Source: Pseudomonadota bacterium (GTDB lineage: Bacteria > Pseudomonadota > Gammaproteobacteria > Xanthomonadales > Rhodanobacteraceae). Taken from it: a stretch of DNA of 11,363 bases. Both the position numbers and the translations under genes were made by a program. The stretch covers positions 1 to 11,363 of the forward strand of contig JAJYDI010000055.1 of NCBI GenBank assembly GCA_021777635.1, given 5' to 3'. Shown piece after piece: positions 5,665 to 11,363 of the stretch. The notes beneath the pieces were generated by a model that saw nothing but the letters and a program-made list of their open reading frames with translations, ran no database searches and was not told the DNA's origin. How positions within the stretch are numbered: the stretch's first letter is position 1; every line of letters starts with the position of its first letter.

Positions 5665-7686
5665 ATGCCCATCACGCCCGCACCCGCCGCCATTCAGCAG
5701 CGCAAGGCGCCCACCGCGCTGGCGCCGCTCACGCGTTTCGTCGCGCTCGAGCGCACCGCGCCGGTCGACGCGACCACCCGCACCCTGCAGCTCAGCTGGT
5801 CCAGTGAGTATCCCGTCGAGCGCTGGTTCGGCGACGAGATCCTCAGCCACGCGCCCGGTGCGGCCGATCTGTCGCGCCTCAATGACGGCGCGCCCCTGCT
5901 CTACAACCACAACACCGACGACGTCATCGGCGTTGTGCAGCAGGCCAGCATCGACAGCGGCGCCCGCAAGGGCTACGCCAGCGTGCGCTTTGCCAATACC
6001 CCGCGCGGCGACGAGGTGATGGCGCTGATCAACGACCAGATCCTGCGCAACGTCAGCTTCATGTACCGCGTCGGCTCCTATCAGGACCTCGGCAACGACC
6101 AGTACATCGGCACCGAATGGACGCCGATGGAGCTGTCGATCGTCAGCATCCCCGCCGACCCCACGGTCGGCGTCGGCCGCGGCCTCGACACCACCGAACT
6201 GCCCGTGCGCGTGCTCCCGCGTGAGCGCGCCGCCGCAACCCCTGCCACGCCGCCAGGCGCTGGCGCTGCAACCGTGCCGACACCCGCCGGGCGGTCCATT
6301 TCACCCTCTGGAGTCACTCCCATGCCCGAACTCATCCCCACGCCGGCGGGCGCCGCAACCCCCGCTGCCACCGTCACCGACCTCAACGCCGCCCGTGCCG
6401 ATGCCGCCACGCAGGAGCGTGCGCGCATCGCCGAAATCGAGGCCCTGTGCGGCCATCACAAGATCCCCGCCGAGCAGCGCCTGGAGATGATCCAGCGCGG
6501 CACCACCGTCGCCGAGGCCCGCGGCCTGGTGCTCAACACCATCCTCGCGCGCGGCGCCACGCAGGCCAGTCTCACTCCCAACGGCGCCGCGCCCGACCTG
6601 ACCGAGAAGGAAAAGAACCGCTATAGCCTGATTCGCGCCATCAACGCCGCCGTCAGCAGCAACTGGAAAGACGCCGGCTTCGAGGCCGAGGTCAGCAACG
6701 ACATCGCCAAGCGCCTGGGCAAGTCGTCGGCCGGCTTTTTCATGCCGACCAACGTGCGGTTCGCGACCCGCGCGGCCGACTACGCCGCCGGCGCGGCCGC
6801 CACCGGCGGCGCGCTGGTCGCCACCCAGCTGCTGGCTGGCAGCTTCATCGAGGCCCTGCGCAATCAGGCCCGCGTCATGAGCCTGGGCGCCACGGTCCTG
6901 TCGGGCCTGATCGGCAACGTCGACATTCCGCGCCAGACCGGATTGACCACGGCCTACTGGGTCGGCGAGCAGGTCAACCTGACCAACGCCGGCGCACCGT
7001 TCGACAAGGTCAGCTTGACCATGAAGACGATCGGCGCGCTGTCGCAGATCACCCGCCAGATGCTGATGCAGGGCACGCCCGACATCGAAATGCTGGTGCG
7101 TGCCGACATCGTGCGCCAGCTCGCGCTCGGTATCGACCTGGCCGCGTTGTCGGGTTCCGGCGCGGCCTCGCAGCCGCTGGGCATCGCCAACGTCGTCGGC
7201 ATCGGCTCGGTGGTCGGCGGCGCCAACGGTGCGGCGGTCACCATCGACAACCTGATCGATCTGGAGACCGACGTCACCGCCGCCAACGCGCCGGAGAACA
7301 GCCTGGCGTATCTGGTCAACGCCCGCACCGTTGGCGCGCTGAAGAAGCTCAAGTCCACCACCGGCGAATACCTGTGGGTGCGTACCGCGGACGTGGGCCG
7401 TACCGGCACGCCGGGCGAGATCAACGGCTACACCGTCGCACGCAGCAACCAGGCGCGCAGCAACCTGACCAAGGGCACCAGCGTCGGTATCTGCTCCGAG
7501 TTGTTCTTCGGCGGCTGGTCCGAGCTGCTGATCGGCGAGTGGGGCGTGCTGGAAATCCAGCCCAACCCGTACGCCGCCAGCGTCAGCGCCCAGGGCGGTG
7601 TGGAGATCCGCGCACTGCAGTCGATCGACATCGGCGTGCGGCACGCGGCCAGCTTCAGCGTCATGTCCGACGCGCTGACGAGCTGA
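5665..7686 (+). CDS. Prohead protease / major capsid protein fusion (HK97-like)
   Basis: One uninterrupted 673-residue frame holds two head proteins. Residues about 20-185 are a HK97-family (U35) prohead protease: RWFGDEIL at 53-60, candidate catalytic His82 in LLYNHN, candidate catalytic Ser131 in RNVSFMYRV, then MELSIVSIPADP at 155-166. Residues about 186-219 are a Pro/Ala-rich linker. From Met220 comes a helical, scaffold (delta)-like segment (about 235-300), then the HK97-fold capsid protein, with signatures NVDIPRQTG, AYWVGEQ, LTMKTIGALSQITRQ and a C-terminal VRHAASFSVM. The protease would cut the scaffold segment after assembly and release itself. Protease-capsid fusions are known in other phages. 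Met220 (ATG 6322) has its own Shine-Dalgarno, so free capsid precursor (454 residues) may also be made. Exact cleavage sites cannot be seen. Confidence 0.93.
   Translation: MPITPAPAAIQQRKAPTALAPLTRFVALERTAPVDATTRTLQLSWSSEYPVERWFGDEILSHAPGAADLSRLNDGAPLLYNHNTDDVIGVVQQASIDSGARKGYASVRFANTPRGDEVMALINDQILRNVSFMYRVGSYQDLGNDQYIGTEWTPMELSIVSIPADPTVGVGRGLDTTELPVRVLPRERAAATPATPPGAGAATVPTPAGRSISPSGVTPMPELIPTPAGAATPAATVTDLNAARADAATQERARIAEIEALCGHHKIPAEQRLEMIQRGTTVAEARGLVLNTILARGATQASLTPNGAAPDLTEKEKNRYSLIRAINAAVSSNWKDAGFEAEVSNDIAKRLGKSSAGFFMPTNVRFATRAADYAAGAAATGGALVATQLLAGSFIEALRNQARVMSLGATVLSGLIGNVDIPRQTGLTTAYWVGEQVNLTNAGAPFDKVSLTMKTIGALSQITRQMLMQGTPDIEMLVRADIVRQLALGIDLAALSGSGAASQPLGIANVVGIGSVVGGANGAAVTIDNLIDLETDVTAANAPENSLAYLVNARTVGALKKLKSTTGEYLWVRTADVGRTGTPGEINGYTVARSNQARSNLTKGTSVGICSELFFGGWSELLIGEWGVLEIQPNPYAASVSAQGGVEIRALQSIDIGVRHAASFSVMSDALTS
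6310..6324 (+). promoter_or_regulatory. Internal Shine-Dalgarno and in-frame ATG for separate capsid synthesis
   Basis: GGAG (6310-6313) lies 8 bases before ATG 6322, which is in the same frame as the fusion and becomes Met220. The preceding codons (ATT TCA CCC TCT GGA GTC ACT) end mostly in A or T, unlike the rest of the gene, as if an old untranslated leader were being read through. Initiation here would yield a 454-residue scaffold-plus-capsid protein without protease (6322-7686). The sequence elements are seen; their use is inferred. Confidence 0.6.
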
Positions 7687-7694
7687 TCGTCCGC

Positions 7695-7922
7695 GTGAGC
7701 CTCTCGACCGCCTACGTCGTGCGCACCGGATACGTCTACACCGACGTATCCGGTGCCGCGCCGCGCCCCTATACGGCGGGCGAGACGCTGCGGCTTCCCG
7801 TCCACGTCGGCGACCGCGCGCATCAGCTCGAACGCGCGGCTGCCCCTGTGCCGGCACCTCTCGAATCCCCCGCGGTGCGATCGCCGCGCGGCAAGCGCGC
7901 CGCGCCCGGCGGTGACGCATGA
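7695..7922 (+). CDS. Small conserved-type phage protein after the capsid gene
   Basis: This 75-residue protein begins at GTG 7695, 8 bases after the capsid stop, and its stop overlaps the next start as ATGA. The first 45 residues have a pattern I recognise from small phage proteins near capsid genes: a Tyr-Val-Val-x-Thr-Gly-Tyr-Val strand, then PYTAGETLRLP, then a short segment ending HQLE. The rest is a basic Pro/Ala/Arg tail (PRGKRAAPGG). The fold may be a small beta barrel; no function is established from sequence. Position suggests a head or head-tail connector accessory, roughly where lambda has FI. The Shine-Dalgarno is weak and no other in-frame start lies between the capsid stop and this GTG. 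A 14-bp perfect inverted repeat (7723-7756) lies inside the reading frame, an unusual constraint on so short a gene. Confidence 0.72.
   Translation: MSLSTAYVVRTGYVYTDVSGAAPRPYTAGETLRLPVHVGDRAHQLERAAAPVPAPLESPAVRSPRGKRAAPGGDA
7723..7756. repeat. Perfect 14-bp inverted repeat just downstream of the capsid gene
   Basis: Arms GCACCGGATACGTC (7723-7736) and GACGTATCCGGTGC (7743-7756) are exactly complementary around a 6-base loop TACACC. It begins 37 bases after the capsid stop and lies within the next small gene. No T-run follows, so a classical rho-independent terminator is unlikely. A strong RNA hairpin here could protect the 3' end of capsid mRNA, cause partial attenuation of the tail genes, or bind a protein as DNA. 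Confidence 0.82.
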
Positions 7923-8230
7923 GCGCGACCGCCGCGTTCGCCCTGATGAGCCAGCGCCTCGCCGCCACGGCCGGCGACGCGGCCACGCTGCACACGGGCG
8001 CCGGCGACAAGCCCGCGACCGTGATCTTTTTCGCACCCTGGACCGGAACGCCGCTCAGCGGCGTCCCCGTGGACACCCTGGTGCCCGAGGTCCAGATCGA
8101 CACCGCCCAATGGCAGGCCAGCGGCGCGGTCGAGGGCAACACCCTCACCGTGCGCGGCGTGCTCTACACCATCACCGAGGTCAGCCCCGACGACGGCGGC
8201 ATGACCCGGCTGCTGCTGCGCGCGCCATGA
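7919..8230 (+). CDS. Head-tail joining protein, lambda gpFII-like
   Basis: At 103 residues this is close to lambda gpFII (117), which binds the filled head and provides the surface to which the finished tail attaches. The C-terminal region matches gpFII well: a GNTLTVRGVLYTITEV strand pair followed by SPDDGG at 89-94. Lambda has a corresponding GDTLTIGEENFWVDRV segment followed by SPDDGG. The N-terminal half is more divergent. The gene is coupled at both ends by ATGA overlaps, with the preceding small protein and with the gpZ-like gene, and has only a short GGTGA (7911-7915) upstream. Its order relative to Z and U is exactly that of lambda. Confidence 0.87.
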   Translation: MSATAAFALMSQRLAATAGDAATLHTGAGDKPATVIFFAPWTGTPLSGVPVDTLVPEVQIDTAQWQASGAVEGNTLTVRGVLYTITEVSPDDGGMTRLLLRAP

Positions 8231-8847
8231 GCGATCTCGTCAACCTCACCTTCGACGTCGATCAGGTGCTGGCGCTCCCGGCGGCCATCGAACGGCAATA
8301 CCTGATCGCCGCCAAGCGCTCGCTCAAGCGCACCGCCTCCTGGGGCCGCACCCGCATCGTGCGCGCCATCGCCGCCAGCACGCACGCCAAGGTCTCGCTG
8401 CTGCGCCGGAGCCGGCGCATCCAGTCGGCCCTGCGCGCCAGCGATACGAGCCTGGTGCTGTGGGCCGGCCTCAACGATGCCACGTCCGCGCTGTTCGGCA
8501 CGCCGGTGCAGGCCAAGGCCGGCGCGGTGCTGGGCGGCACGACCTATGCCGGCGCCTTCACCGCGCGCGTCACCCACACCAGCATCAAAGGGCCGGCCAC
8601 GATCACCAAGACCGGTCCGGCCATCATCTTCGAGCGCAGCACCCTCGGCGGCGCTCCGCGCATCGAGGATCGGCCGCGCAGCATCAACAAGTGGGGCCGC
8701 ACCACGCTGCCGATCAAGCCGCTGCCGTTCGGCCTGGGCGAGGCGCGCGAACCCATCCTCGCGCTCAAGCCGGCGATCGAGAGTCAGCTGCAAACCGAGA
8801 TCACGCACCAGCTCGACTACGCCCTCAACCATGAGGGACGCCCATGA
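8227..8847 (+). CDS. Minor tail protein, lambda gpZ-like
   Basis: This 206-residue basic protein resembles lambda gpZ (192). It has an N-terminal helical region with PAAIERQYLIAAKRSLKRTA, then an Arg/Lys-rich stretch LLRRSRRIQ. A glycine-rich beta segment follows (VLGGTTYAGAFTAR, PAIIFERS), then LPIKPLPFGLGEA, and a C-terminal helix with ESQLQTEITHQLDYALNHE, echoing the gpZ C-terminal ALQHQL region. In lambda, gpZ acts late in tail completion and positions the DNA end in the connector. The start overlaps the FII-like stop as ATGA and the end overlaps the U-like start as ATGA. No Shine-Dalgarno is evident, so expression should depend on coupling. Confidence 0.88.
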   Translation: MSDLVNLTFDVDQVLALPAAIERQYLIAAKRSLKRTASWGRTRIVRAIAASTHAKVSLLRRSRRIQSALRASDTSLVLWAGLNDATSALFGTPVQAKAGAVLGGTTYAGAFTARVTHTSIKGPATITKTGPAIIFERSTLGGAPRIEDRPRSINKWGRTTLPIKPLPFGLGEAREPILALKPAIESQLQTEITHQLDYALNHEGRP

Positions 8848-9287
8848 GCATCGACCTGTTCGCCGCCGAGGCGCTGATCATCACCCGCCTGCGCGCGCTG
8901 ATCACCGTGCCCGGCGTCAAGATCGGCTCTGCCGCGGCCGTCGCCGGCCGCACCGACATGTCCGCCTTTCTGCCCGGCGCGTTCGTGCTGCCGGGCGCCG
9001 CGCAGCGCGTCGATTTTGGCGACGAGGGGCTGCTGGTCCTCGAAAATCAGACGTGGACCGTCGTCTGCGTCGCCGCGCTCAACCGCGACACCGCCGGACT
9101 CAACGCGCAATACAGCACCACCCTCGGCGGCCTGGCCGAGCAGGTGCTGACCGCCCTGTCGGGCTGGTTGCCCAGCGCCGACTTCAAGCCGTTCATCCAC
9201 ACCCACCGCGACGCGCCGCAGGTCCAGCAGGGCGGCTGGGTCGAGCTGTCCCTTTCGTTCGAGACCATCGCGCCGCAAGGCGTCTGA
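8844..9287 (+). CDS. Tail terminator protein, lambda gpU-like
   Basis: This 147-residue protein sits between Z-like and tail-tube genes, the position of lambda U (131 residues), whose hexamer caps the growing tube and stops polymerisation. It has an N-terminal helix (DLFAAEALIITRLRALI), a central beta region with FLPGAFVLPG and LENQTWTVVCVAAL, a helix (TTLGGLAEQVLTALSGW), and a C-terminal strand WVELSLSFETIAP. This alpha-beta order is usual for tail terminators. Start ATG 8844 overlaps the Z stop as ATGA, with GAGGG 6 bases before it (8833-8837). The functional call relies on order, length and predicted fold rather than on a diagnostic motif. Confidence 0.8.
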   Translation: MSIDLFAAEALIITRLRALITVPGVKIGSAAAVAGRTDMSAFLPGAFVLPGAAQRVDFGDEGLLVLENQTWTVVCVAALNRDTAGLNAQYSTTLGGLAEQVLTALSGWLPSADFKPFIHTHRDAPQVQQGGWVELSLSFETIAPQGV

Positions 9288-9291
9288 GGAG
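9287..9291 (+). promoter_or_regulatory. Shine-Dalgarno of the tail tube gene
   Basis: AGGAG overlaps the stop of the tail-terminator gene and lies 7 bases before ATG 9299. It is one of the few textbook sites in the operon and fits the high copy number needed for tube subunits. Confidence 0.8.
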
Positions 9292-9298
9292 TACCGCC

Positions 9299-10090
9299 AT
9301 GCTCAACTACGACACCAGCAACAAAGCCCTCGGCGCCGGCCGCATTTTTCTCGACCTCGAGGATCCCGTCACCGGCGCGCACAGCGGCGAGGTGTACATG
9401 GGCGATACGCCCGGGTTCACCGTCACCGTCAACGTCACCAAGGTCGAGGACTACACCAGCGACGGCGCGATGGCCGAAAAGGACGTCGACGTCGTCACCA
9501 AGATCGTGCGCACCAGCAAGATCCAGTGCAAGAACGTCAACAGCGACAACCTGGCGCTGTTCGTCATGGGCGCCAAGACCTCCATCGCGCAGACCGCGGT
9601 GGCCGTGGTCGGCGAGAACATCCTCGCCGCCAAGAAAGACCGCTACTACCAGCTCGGCGTCACCGCCAGCAACCCCAGCGGCACGCGCGACGTCACCGCG
9701 CTCTCCGTCACCGACGACAGCGTCACGCCCGTCGTCTACGTGCTCGGCACCGACTACGAGGCCGATCTGGCGCTGGGCCGCATCCGCATCCTGACGGGCG
9801 GCAGCATCGTCGACGGCGTCACCAACCTGAAGCTCGGCTACACGCCCGTCGCCGGCAGCCGCGAGCAGGTGGCCAGCAACGCGCTCGGCGCGCGCTTCGG
9901 CCGGCTGCGCTTCATCGCCGAAAACACCACCGGCAGCAACCGCGATCTGGTCGGTCCGCGCGTCGAGATCAGCCCCAACGGCAACCTCGACTTCAAGTCG
10001 CGCAGCACGCTCATGCAGATGGACTTCGACGTCGAGTTCCTGGTATCGGGCTCGCTCGCCGCCATGTACATCGACGGGCGTCCGGCATGA
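9299..10090 (+). CDS. Major tail tube protein
   Basis: This 263-residue protein should polymerise into the non-contractile tail tube through which DNA passes. It begins with a GRIFLDLEDP strand and has the tube-family pattern GDTPGFTVTVNVTKVEDYTS near residues 35-54, with AEKDVDVVTKIVRTSKIQ following. A central segment (about 110-190, including LSVTDDSVTPVVYVLGTDYE and LKLGYTPV) resembles an inserted beta domain. The C-terminus returns to RLRFIAENTTGSNRDLVGPRVEISPNG and FDVEFLVSG. It occupies the position of lambda V (246 residues). An 11-base gap with a strong Shine-Dalgarno separates it from the terminator gene. Its stop overlaps the chaperone start as ATGA. Confidence 0.92.
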   Translation: MLNYDTSNKALGAGRIFLDLEDPVTGAHSGEVYMGDTPGFTVTVNVTKVEDYTSDGAMAEKDVDVVTKIVRTSKIQCKNVNSDNLALFVMGAKTSIAQTAVAVVGENILAAKKDRYYQLGVTASNPSGTRDVTALSVTDDSVTPVVYVLGTDYEADLALGRIRILTGGSIVDGVTNLKLGYTPVAGSREQVASNALGARFGRLRFIAENTTGSNRDLVGPRVEISPNGNLDFKSRSTLMQMDFDVEFLVSGSLAAMYIDGRPA

Positions 10091-10485
10091 GCCAGGCCGC
10101 TCTCGACGCCCTGGCCCCCCCGCGCACCCTCTCCGTGTGCGTCGCGGGGAAGGTGCTGGAGATCGCGCCGGCGCCGGTCAGCGCGCTGGCCGCCATGCTG
10201 CGCGATGGCGGTGAGGTGTTCGCCGCGCTCGGCACGTTGCCGCTGCTGGCGCTGTTCGCCCAGTACAGCGAGGGCCTGATCGCCATCGCCGCGCACGGCA
10301 GCGGCCTGTCGCGCACCGAAGTCGGCGCGTTGCAGGGCGACGCGTTCTTCGACGTGCTCGGCGCCGTCATCGAGGTCAACTCCGATTTTTTCGCCCATCG
10401 CCTGCTGCCGGCGATGAACCGGCTGATGGAGGCAGCAGCGCGCGGGATCTCGGAGACGCCCTTGCCGCCACCGTCCACGCACTGA
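10087..10485 (+). CDS. Tail assembly chaperone (gpG analogue, zero-frame product)
   Basis: This 132-residue protein between the tail tube and tape-measure genes is the analogue of lambda gpG, which coats the tape measure and recruits tube subunits. It has an N-terminal strand pair (RTLSVCVAGKVLEIAP), then helices (SALAAMLRDGGEVFAALGTL; LLALFAQYSEGLIAIAAHG), then a helix ending VIEVNSDFFAHRLLPAMNRL, and a short Pro-rich tail SETPLPPPSTH. The start overlaps the tail-tube stop as ATGA. Residues Asp100-Phe101-Phe102 are encoded GAT TTT TTC, creating a T TTT TTC slippery heptamer. TTT is the only TTT Phe codon in the gene; the other five Phe codons are TTC. A minority of ribosomes probably shift there to make a longer protein. 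Confidence 0.88.
   Translation: MSQAALDALAPPRTLSVCVAGKVLEIAPAPVSALAAMLRDGGEVFAALGTLPLLALFAQYSEGLIAIAAHGSGLSRTEVGALQGDAFFDVLGAVIEVNSDFFAHRLLPAMNRLMEAAARGISETPLPPPSTH
10386..10437 (+). other. Programmed -1 ribosomal frameshift site with candidate stimulatory pseudoknot
   Basis: The heptamer T TTT TTC (10386-10392) is in the correct phase for -1 slippage of both tRNAs. Three bases later, CATCGCC (10396-10402) pairs with GGCGATG (10410-10416), a 7-bp stem with loop TGCTGCC. That loop, extended by one base (CTGCTGCC, 10402-10409), is perfectly complementary to GGCAGCAG (10431-10438). The result could be an alternative 8-bp hairpin or, with some fraying, an H-type pseudoknot. The pairing is seen; its stimulatory role is inferred. 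Confidence 0.72.
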
Positions 10486-10670
10486 TCGGCGCCGGCCATG
10501 CCGGCGCGCAGGGCTACACGCTGGCGCAAGTGCGGTACTGGGGAGCGGTGGCGGCACGCGCGCGCACCGCACGGCAACGCGACCTGCTGCTGCTGATGCG
10601 CGCCGCGCAGGCCACGCAGGAAGGGTTCGAGCAGGTCATGCAGGCACTGGAGCAATCGAGCGATGGCTGA
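10392..10670 (+). CDS. Frameshift extension of the tail chaperone (T domain of a gpGT-like fusion)
   Basis: This frame, -1 relative to the chaperone, stays open from the slippery site to TGA 10668. A shift at 10386-10392 would give a 194-residue protein: 102 residues of the chaperone plus 92 new ones. The new part contains a convincing helical domain (DLGDALAATVHALIGAGHAG, then GYTLAQVRYWGAVAARARTA, then QRDLLLLMRAAQATQEGFEQ). It has no ATG, GTG or TTG near its 5' end. In lambda the gpGT fusion binds the tape measure through T. Between 10392 and about 10433 this frame has poor G/C bias at third positions and the chaperone frame has good bias, as expected for a dual-coded stretch governed by the zero frame. 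One alternative is reinitiation at CTG 10482, which overlaps the chaperone stop as CTGA. The end overlaps the tape-measure start by 8 bases. Confidence 0.75.
   Translation, partial: RPSPAAGDEPADGGSSARDLGDALAATVHALIGAGHAGAQGYTLAQVRYWGAVAARARTARQRDLLLLMRAAQATQEGFEQVMQALEQSSDG
10489..10507. repeat. All-GC 8-bp inverted repeat just after the chaperone stop
   Basis: GCGCCGGC (10489-10496) and GCCGGCGC (10500-10507) form a perfect 8-bp stem with a CAT loop, 3 bases after the zero-frame TGA (10483-10485). In DNA this G+C-rich such repeats arise easily, and here it also encodes a Gly-Ala-rich turn, so a regulatory role is only a possibility. Confidence 0.5.
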
Positions 10671-11363
10671 CAGCGTCAAAATCCAGATCGACCTCGCCGC
10701 CAATCCTGCCGCCGCCCAGCGTCTCGAAAAGGCGTTTCAGAATCTCGGCACCACCGCGCGCAAGGCCGGCCACGACGCCAGCCGCGGCTTCGACGGCGCC
10801 AGCGCCCGGCTCGACGCCTTCGGCCAGAAACTCGGGGGCCTGAAGAGCCTGTTCGCCGCCGCCTTCGGCGTCGGCGCGCTGGCCGCCGTCTACAACGCCA
10901 CCAAGGATCAGGAGCGCGCGCTGGCACAGCTCGACGCCGCGCTCAAGAGCACCGGCAACACCGCCGGGCTGAGCCGTCAGCAGTACATCAATCTTGCCGA
11001 TGCGCTGATGAAGACCAGCACCTACAGCGACAACGCGATCCTCAGCGCCGAAAACCTGTTGCTCACGTTCCGGCGCATCCGCGGCAACGAGTTTGTCGGC
11101 GCCACCAAGGTCGTGCTCGACATGGCCACGGCGCTGCACGTGGATCTGAATACCGCCGCGCAGGAAGTCGGCAAGGCGCTCGACAATCCCATCTACGGCA
11201 TGGTGCAGCTGCAGCGCGTCGGCATCACCTTCACCGTCGCGCAAAAGGACGTGATCAAGAAGCTGCTGGAAACCGGCGAGGTCGCCAAGGCCCAGCAGAT
11301 GATCCTCGCCGAGCTCGAAAAACGTTTCAAAGGAAGCTCCACGGCCGCTGCCAACACCTTCAG
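10663..11363 (+). CDS. Tail length tape measure protein (3' truncated by window end)
   Basis: The first 233 residues of a tape measure are present; the frame is open at the window end. These proteins run along the inside of the tail and set its length, and often exceed 800 residues. The N-terminus is helical and basic (QIDLAANPAAAQRLEKAF), with a short hydrophobic stretch LFAAAFGVGALAAVYNA near 62-78. A conserved-looking segment follows with QERALAQLDAALKSTGN, LADALMKTSTYSDNAILSAE, and a helical region through KALDNPIYGMVQLQRVGITFT. This is typical of lambda-like phage tape-measure N-termini. ATG 10663 overlaps the end of the frameshifted chaperone frame by 8 bases and has no strong Shine-Dalgarno, suggesting coupling to the chaperone extension. 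Confidence 0.92.
   Translation, partial: MADSVKIQIDLAANPAAAQRLEKAFQNLGTTARKAGHDASRGFDGASARLDAFGQKLGGLKSLFAAAFGVGALAAVYNATKDQERALAQLDAALKSTGNTAGLSRQQYINLADALMKTSTYSDNAILSAENLLLTFRRIRGNEFVGATKVVLDMATALHVDLNTAAQEVGKALDNPIYGMVQLQRVGITFTVAQKDVIKKLLETGEVAKAQQMILAELEKRFKGSSTAAANTF

Noticed and set aside
6231..6362. Direct repeat CGCCGCAACCCC at 6231-6242 and 6351-6362, 120 bases apart
   Set aside because: Both copies encode Ala-Ala-Thr-Pro in low-complexity linkers. Twelve bases of such composition can recur by chance.
6301..8148. A 615-codon open frame on the - strand across the capsid region
   Set aside because: Same antisense artefact. The translation is Arg/Ala/Gly-rich with no domain, and the + strand carries four well-supported genes or parts of genes.
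10026..10035. Palindrome TCGACGTCGA near the end of the tail tube gene
   Set aside because: A 10-base G+C-rich palindrome is common by chance here and comes from ordinary Asp-Val-Glu codons.
10498..10596. Small frame starting ATG 10498 between chaperone and tape measure
   Set aside because: Its product is Arg/Cys-rich and ends at a Cys-Cys-Cys run just before a stop. The overlapping frame with good codon bias and helical content is the chaperone extension.

Overview
The window is a stretch of the packaging, head and tail module of a lambda-like, long-tailed (siphovirus-type) phage or prophage. The DNA is very G+C-rich with strong G/C bias at third codon positions, which fits a high-GC proteobacterial host such as a beta- or gammaproteobacterium. 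Nothing in the window identifies the host more closely: there is no bacterial gene, integrase, att site, tRNA or lysis gene. Every gene lies on the + strand and they are packed almost without gaps, so it reads as a slice of one late operon.

Layout, left to right: small terminase C-terminus (2-367); a D12-class DNA adenine methylase inserted between the terminase subunits (364-1221); large terminase of the lambda gpA type (1218-3122); a small Mor-like helix-turn-helix protein (3124-3441); a two-part protein with a gpW-like C-terminus (3444-4037); portal (4034-5662); a prohead protease fused in frame to a HK97-fold major capsid protein (5665-7686); a small unidentified protein (7695-7922); a gpFII-like head-tail joining protein (7919-8230); a gpZ-like minor tail protein (8227-8847); a gpU-like tail terminator (8844-9287); tail tube (9299-10090); tail assembly chaperone (10087-10485) with a -1 frameshift extension (to 10670); and the start of the tape measure gene (10663 to the window end). 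The order matches lambda (Nu1-A-W-B-C-E-FII-Z-U-V-G-GT-H), except that the methylase and the Mor-like gene are extra and protease and capsid are one reading frame.

The genes work in sequence. Terminase cuts and pumps DNA through the portal into a shell of capsid protein matured by the protease. The gpW- and FII-like proteins close the neck. The Z, U, tube, chaperone and tape-measure proteins build a non-contractile tail. Seven junctions are 4-base ATGA stop/start overlaps, implying translational coupling. Clear Shine-Dalgarno sequences stand before the protease-capsid frame, inside it before a methionine at the start of the capsid part, and before the tail tube, that is, at the proteins needed in highest copy.

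No wholly new system is evident. The features most worth a second look are: the frameshift site with a possible pseudoknot; the protease-capsid fusion that seems to read through an old leader and keeps an internal start; the methylase cassette bounded by identical CATGACC junctions; and two long perfect inverted repeats, 14 bp just after the capsid gene and 11 bp at the Mor-like/gpW-like junction. No promoter or rho-independent terminator could be supported.
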